In this document: piece by piece, positions 7,051-9,036 of the stretch | How positions within the stretch are numbered: the stretch's first letter is position 1 | Layout of the letters: every line of letters begins with the position of its first letter | Source of the DNA: an uncultured Mucispirillum sp. | GTDB taxonomy: Bacteria; Chrysiogenota; Deferribacteres; Deferribacterales; Mucispirillaceae | Reading direction: 5' to 3' | NCBI GenBank assembly: GCA_937890655.1 | Contig: CALADT010000253.1 | Coordinates: forward strand, 1-9,036 | Length of the DNA stretch: 9,036 nt | Notes under the pieces: model-generated | What the model was told of the DNA's origin: nothing | The model's database searches: none | Seen by the model: only the letters and a program-made list of their open reading frames with translations | Translations under genes and position numbers: made by a program

Positions 7051-7659
7051 ATGGAGTATAATGAATCCTACAAAACAAAATCAGTAGGGGCATATGCTGA
7101 AAGTTTACATAAATTTGTAAAAGGCACAAATATTATAAACCAAGCACTTAAAAAAGATATAAAAGTGTTAGATATTTGTTTTGGTATAGGGCTTAACCTT
7201 GCTGTTACTTTTGATGAGGCTTTAAAACATAATGTATGTAATAAAATCCATGCTGTTTCTGTGGAAAAAGATTATTCGCTTATTAATATTGTAAAAAATA
7301 CAAATATATTAATGCCAGTAAAAGGTTACAATATAGTTAGAAAACTATTAAATAATAACATATATAATAATTTTTCCATGGAGCTTTATATTCAAGATGC
7401 TGTTGAGTTTATTTACTCATTAAACCATAAGTTTGATATAATATATTTTGACCCATTTTCAAAAAAACATAATAGTGAAATGTGGAGTGACAATATGTTT
7501 TTAAAACTTAACTCACTTCTTTATAAAGGTGGAGTATTAACAACTTATGCTTCTAGTAAAACCATAAAAGAAAGTTTAGTGAATGCAGGTTTTCAAATAT
7601 CTTCCCTACAATCTATTGGTGCTAGGTTTCAACCTGCTACAAAAGCTATAAAAATATAG
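7051..7659 (+). CDS. MnmC-like SAM-dependent methyltransferase (true start probably upstream)
   Basis: The 202-aa product from this ATG resembles the N-terminal methyltransferase domain of MnmC and related stand-alone proteins (Methyltransf_30, formerly DUF752). Visible are motif I VLDICFGIGLNL (39-50), the acidic strand SVEKD (70-74), QDAVEF (115-120), FDIIYFDPF (128-136), and an EMW (143-145) with downstream GGVLTTYASS (160-169). In MnmC this domain methylates the wobble uridine of tRNA; here there is no oxidoreductase domain and the substrate is unknown. The ATG at 7051 has no Shine-Dalgarno. The same frame is open back to 6943, and the residues just before the ATG (NTYDGSYTFYS) look like the conserved start of this family. 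An AGGGGA (6955-6960) sits before an in-frame ATA at 6967, with CTG (6982) and ATT (7015) also in frame. The given start is therefore conservative. Confidence 0.75.
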   Translation: MEYNESYKTKSVGAYAESLHKFVKGTNIINQALKKDIKVLDICFGIGLNLAVTFDEALKHNVCNKIHAVSVEKDYSLINIVKNTNILMPVKGYNIVRKLLNNNIYNNFSMELYIQDAVEFIYSLNHKFDIIYFDPFSKKHNSEMWSDNMFLKLNSLLYKGGVLTTYASSKTIKESLVNAGFQISSLQSIGARFQPATKAIKI

Positions 7660-7729
7660 TAATATCAATGGTTTATATAATAAAATATAGTTTAAAATAA
7701 AAAATATTTAAAAAAAATAAACTTTTTTA

Positions 7730-7760
7730 TTGACAACAGACTTTAATTAATATATATAAT
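7730..7760 (+). promoter_or_regulatory. Promoter of the tRNA-Gly/tRNA-Cys unit
   Basis: A perfect -35 TTGACA (7730-7735) is followed by TATATATAAT. TATATA (7753-7758) gives 17-bp spacing, and a perfect TATAAT (7755-7760) gives 19. Transcription would begin only a few bases before the tRNA-Gly 5' end (7770), preceded by a C-rich discriminator (CCC at 7765-7767). C/G-rich discriminators are typical of stable-RNA promoters under stringent control; that regulation is inferred here, not shown. Confidence 0.75.
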
Positions 7761-7769
7761 AATTCCCAC

Positions 7770-7842
7770 GCGGGTGTAGCTCAGTTGGTAGAGCGTGACC
7801 TTGCCAAGGTTGAGGTCGCGAGTTCGAGTCTCGTCACCCGCT
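7770..7842 (+). tRNA. tRNA-Gly (anticodon GCC)
   Basis: This 73-nt cloverleaf has acceptor GCGGGTG (7770-7776) pairing with CACCCGC (7835-7841), D-stem GCTC/GAGC, and an anticodon stem with loop TTGCCAA carrying GCC (7803-7805). The T-arm is GCGAG-TTCGAGT-CTCGT. The discriminator base is T (7842), as expected for bacterial tRNA-Gly. The CCA end is not encoded and must be added post-transcriptionally. A T run follows immediately but lacks a separate hairpin, and tRNA-Cys starts 11 bases later, so the two are probably one transcript. Confidence 0.96.
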
Positions 7843-7853
7843 TTTTTTAATAT

Positions 7854-7924
7854 GGCGACGTGGCCGAGTGGTTAGGCAGAGGCCTGCAAAGCCTTGTACT
7901 CCGGTTCAAATCCGGACGTCGCCT
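7854..7924 (+). tRNA. tRNA-Cys (anticodon GCA)
   Basis: This 71-nt tRNA has acceptor GGCGACG (7854-7860) pairing with CGTCGCC (7917-7923) and a D-stem of GCC/GGC. The anticodon stem GAGGC/GCCTT closes loop CTGCAAA with GCA at 7886-7888, and the T-arm is CCGG-TTCAAAT-CCGG. The discriminator is T (7924), an identity element for bacterial tRNA-Cys. CCA is not encoded. A T-rich tract (7924-7937) follows and could end the transcript using the acceptor/T-arm structure, but there is no dedicated terminator stem. Confidence 0.96.
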
Positions 7925-8000
7925 TTTTCTTTTTTTATCTTTTCAAATCATAAAAAATATACTACACTAAACCGAAATAAATATAATTACGAGGAAGTTT

Positions 8001-8450
8001 ATGAGAATTTATTTTACAATGTTATTTCTTATACTGTCAAGTATTACAGCTTTTGCAGGTGAAAAGGCTTGCCCAACTTGTGATTTTGTTGTTATTGAAA
8101 AAGCAAATAATACAGAAGATTGTATAAATTACACTAAATATTTTTTTGAAAAGAAAAGAATTGGTAAATCATATGAGGAATTTGCTGTATACTTTATTCC
8201 AAACCATACATATGCAGATTTTTGGAAACGATTTTTACCTGATTCTAATGAATCATACGAAGTAGCAAAACAATACACAGAGGGTAATAAAGTTACTATG
8301 TTTTATGAAATTATCCCTAAAAAAATCCATATAAAAGAAGGTAAAAAAGCTAATATTACAATGACTGTTAATAATGATAAATATTATTTTCATTTAAGAG
8401 AAGTTGATGGTGGCACAGAGATTTCCATGTGTTTTAGTTCTGTAAAATAA
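8001..8450 (+). CDS. Small secreted protein of unknown function with a CxxC pair
   Basis: I do not recognise this 149-aa protein. It has a signal peptide: a short basic start, a hydrophobic core (about residues 4-15) and a signal-peptidase I-type site after AFA (cut predicted between A19 and G20). The mature ~130-residue protein begins GEKACPTC with a CxxC pair (C24, C27) plus C41 and C144. Four exported cysteines suggest disulfides or metal/cofactor binding. It lacks a thioredoxin fold signature, so the CxxC should not be read as a redox active site. Otherwise the sequence is rich in Lys, Glu and aromatic residues with probable beta strands near the end. GAGGAA (7991-7996) four bases upstream supports the ATG. 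A DsbC/DsbG-type isomerase gene starts 97 bases downstream on the same strand, a plausible partner for folding an exported cysteine protein (inference). Confidence 0.8.
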   Translation: MRIYFTMLFLILSSITAFAGEKACPTCDFVVIEKANNTEDCINYTKYFFEKKRIGKSYEEFAVYFIPNHTYADFWKRFLPDSNESYEVAKQYTEGNKVTMFYEIIPKKIHIKEGKKANITMTVNNDKYYFHLREVDGGTEISMCFSSVK

Positions 8451-8547
8451 ATATGTATAAAATATGTAATAAGAAAATGTGATTATTTTAATTATAAGTA
8501 TTTTATGATAGTTATTAATAAATAAATTATTTTTCAAGGAGAAATAG

Positions 8548-9036
8548 ATGAAAAAAATATTATTACTATTACCTGTATTATTACTTGTTATTGCAGGTTG
8601 TTCTAACATTACTAAACCTTTAAATATTCAAGATGTTCAAAAGAAATTAGAAGCATTAGAAGAAGGTGCAAAAATTCAAGTGAAAGAATTAAAAGCATTA
8701 AATGATTATATTCCTGGTTACTCTTATGTTAAAGTGGATGTTTCAAAAGATAACCAAACACGAAGCATTAATTTAATTACAAATGGTCAATATATAATCC
8801 AAGGTGATGTGCTTGACCTTGATGATATGAGCTCTTTAAATGATAGATTAGCATTTGAATTTTCTGAACCAAAAAATATTGATGTATCAAAATTAACTTT
8901 AGCTGCTGGTAACAAAGACGCTAAAAATATTATTGTAGAAATTACTGATTTTCAATGCCCATATTGTAAATCAGCTAACGAGTTTTTAAAAGAACAATTA
9001 AAAGATAAAAAAGACTACGCTCTTTATATTATGCAT
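8548..9036 (+). CDS. DsbC/DsbG-type thiol:disulfide interchange lipoprotein, 3' end outside window
   Basis: The first 163 codons are present with no stop before the window ends. The N-terminus is a lipoprotein signal: KK, a Leu/Val/Ile stretch, then lipobox VIAGC with C18 as the lipidated cysteine and Ser at +2, which favours outer-membrane sorting in many Gram-negatives. After a charged helical region (about 27-52), a beta-rich segment with ITNGQYIIQGDVLDL (77-91) resembles the DsbC/DsbG N-terminal dimerisation domain. The thioredoxin-like domain then begins (IIVEITDFQCPYC) with a CPYC active site at residues 137-140, the same dipeptide as in E. coli DsbG. Such proteins reduce or isomerise wrong disulfides in periplasmic proteins. 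Lipid anchoring differs from soluble E. coli DsbC/G. The start is supported by AAGGAG (8536-8541). A DsbA-like Thioredoxin_4 lipoprotein is the main alternative. Confidence 0.85.
   Translation, partial: MKKILLLLPVLLLVIAGCSNITKPLNIQDVQKKLEALEEGAKIQVKELKALNDYIPGYSYVKVDVSKDNQTRSINLITNGQYIIQGDVLDLDDMSSLNDRLAFEFSEPKNIDVSKLTLAAGNKDAKNIIVEITDFQCPYCKSANEFLKEQLKDKKDYALYIMH

Noticed and set aside
7842..7849. T run after tRNA-Gly as a terminator between the two tRNAs
   Set aside because: There is no dedicated hairpin, only 11 bases separate the tRNAs, and no promoter fits in between; a shared transcript is simpler.
7982..7987. Perfect TATAAT upstream of the 8001 gene as its -10 box
   Set aside because: Transcription would start around 7993-7995, inside the GAGGAA ribosome binding site (7991-7996), and no good -35 lies 16-18 bp upstream. 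A start from TATACT at 7958-7963 is more plausible but its -35 is weak, so I did not list either.
7868..8062. Open frame across tRNA-Cys and the start of the secreted-protein gene
   Set aside because: It begins inside the tRNA and runs out of frame through the real gene at 8001.

Overview
The window is an AT-rich (roughly 30% GC by eye) bacterial chromosomal segment. It is densely coded with housekeeping genes and has clear Shine-Dalgarno sites. Overall character (low GC, AMP-forming acyl-CoA ligase, 650-aa PriA, a radical SAM/methyltransferase pair, a periplasmic disulfide-isomerase lipoprotein implying a Gram-negative envelope) would fit a low-GC Gram-negative such as a Mucispirillum-like member of Deferribacterota. 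That taxonomic guess is inference; no 16S or other marker was available to test it.

Layout. Bases 1-37 are the intrinsic terminator of an upstream gene. A + strand pair follows: an acyl-CoA synthetase (89-1630) and priA (1630-3582), overlapping by one base. Between priA and the convergent enolase gene eno (4249-5535, minus strand) lies a 666-bp non-coding stretch. It holds two 120-bp imperfect palindromes with the same block layout (3632-3751 and 3981-4100) and three copies of a shorter ~30-bp dispersed repeat, one of them inverted. eno ends at its own terminator (4211-4241). A divergent promoter region (5536-5663) separates eno from a + strand unit: a TTG-started radical SAM protein (5664-6974) and an MnmC-like methyltransferase (ATG at 7051, but coding similarity runs upstream of it). 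A strong promoter then precedes tRNA-Gly(GCC) and tRNA-Cys(GCA). After the tRNAs come a small secreted cysteine-containing protein of unknown function (8001-8450) and the first 163 codons of a DsbC/DsbG-type lipoprotein with a CPYC active site, which runs off the end of the window.

How the genes relate. Most are unrelated housekeeping functions: lipid activation, replication restart, glycolysis, tRNA supply. Three associations may be functional: the tight acyl-CoA ligase-priA overlap (translational coupling only, no shared pathway evident), the radical SAM enzyme with its methyltransferase, and the secreted cysteine protein with the disulfide isomerase. I see no defence island, phage, transposase gene or CRISPR array. 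The least ordinary item is the repeat cluster between priA and eno, where two palindromes differ in stem sequence yet keep complementarity. Second is the methyltransferase whose conserved N-terminus lies upstream of its only ATG.
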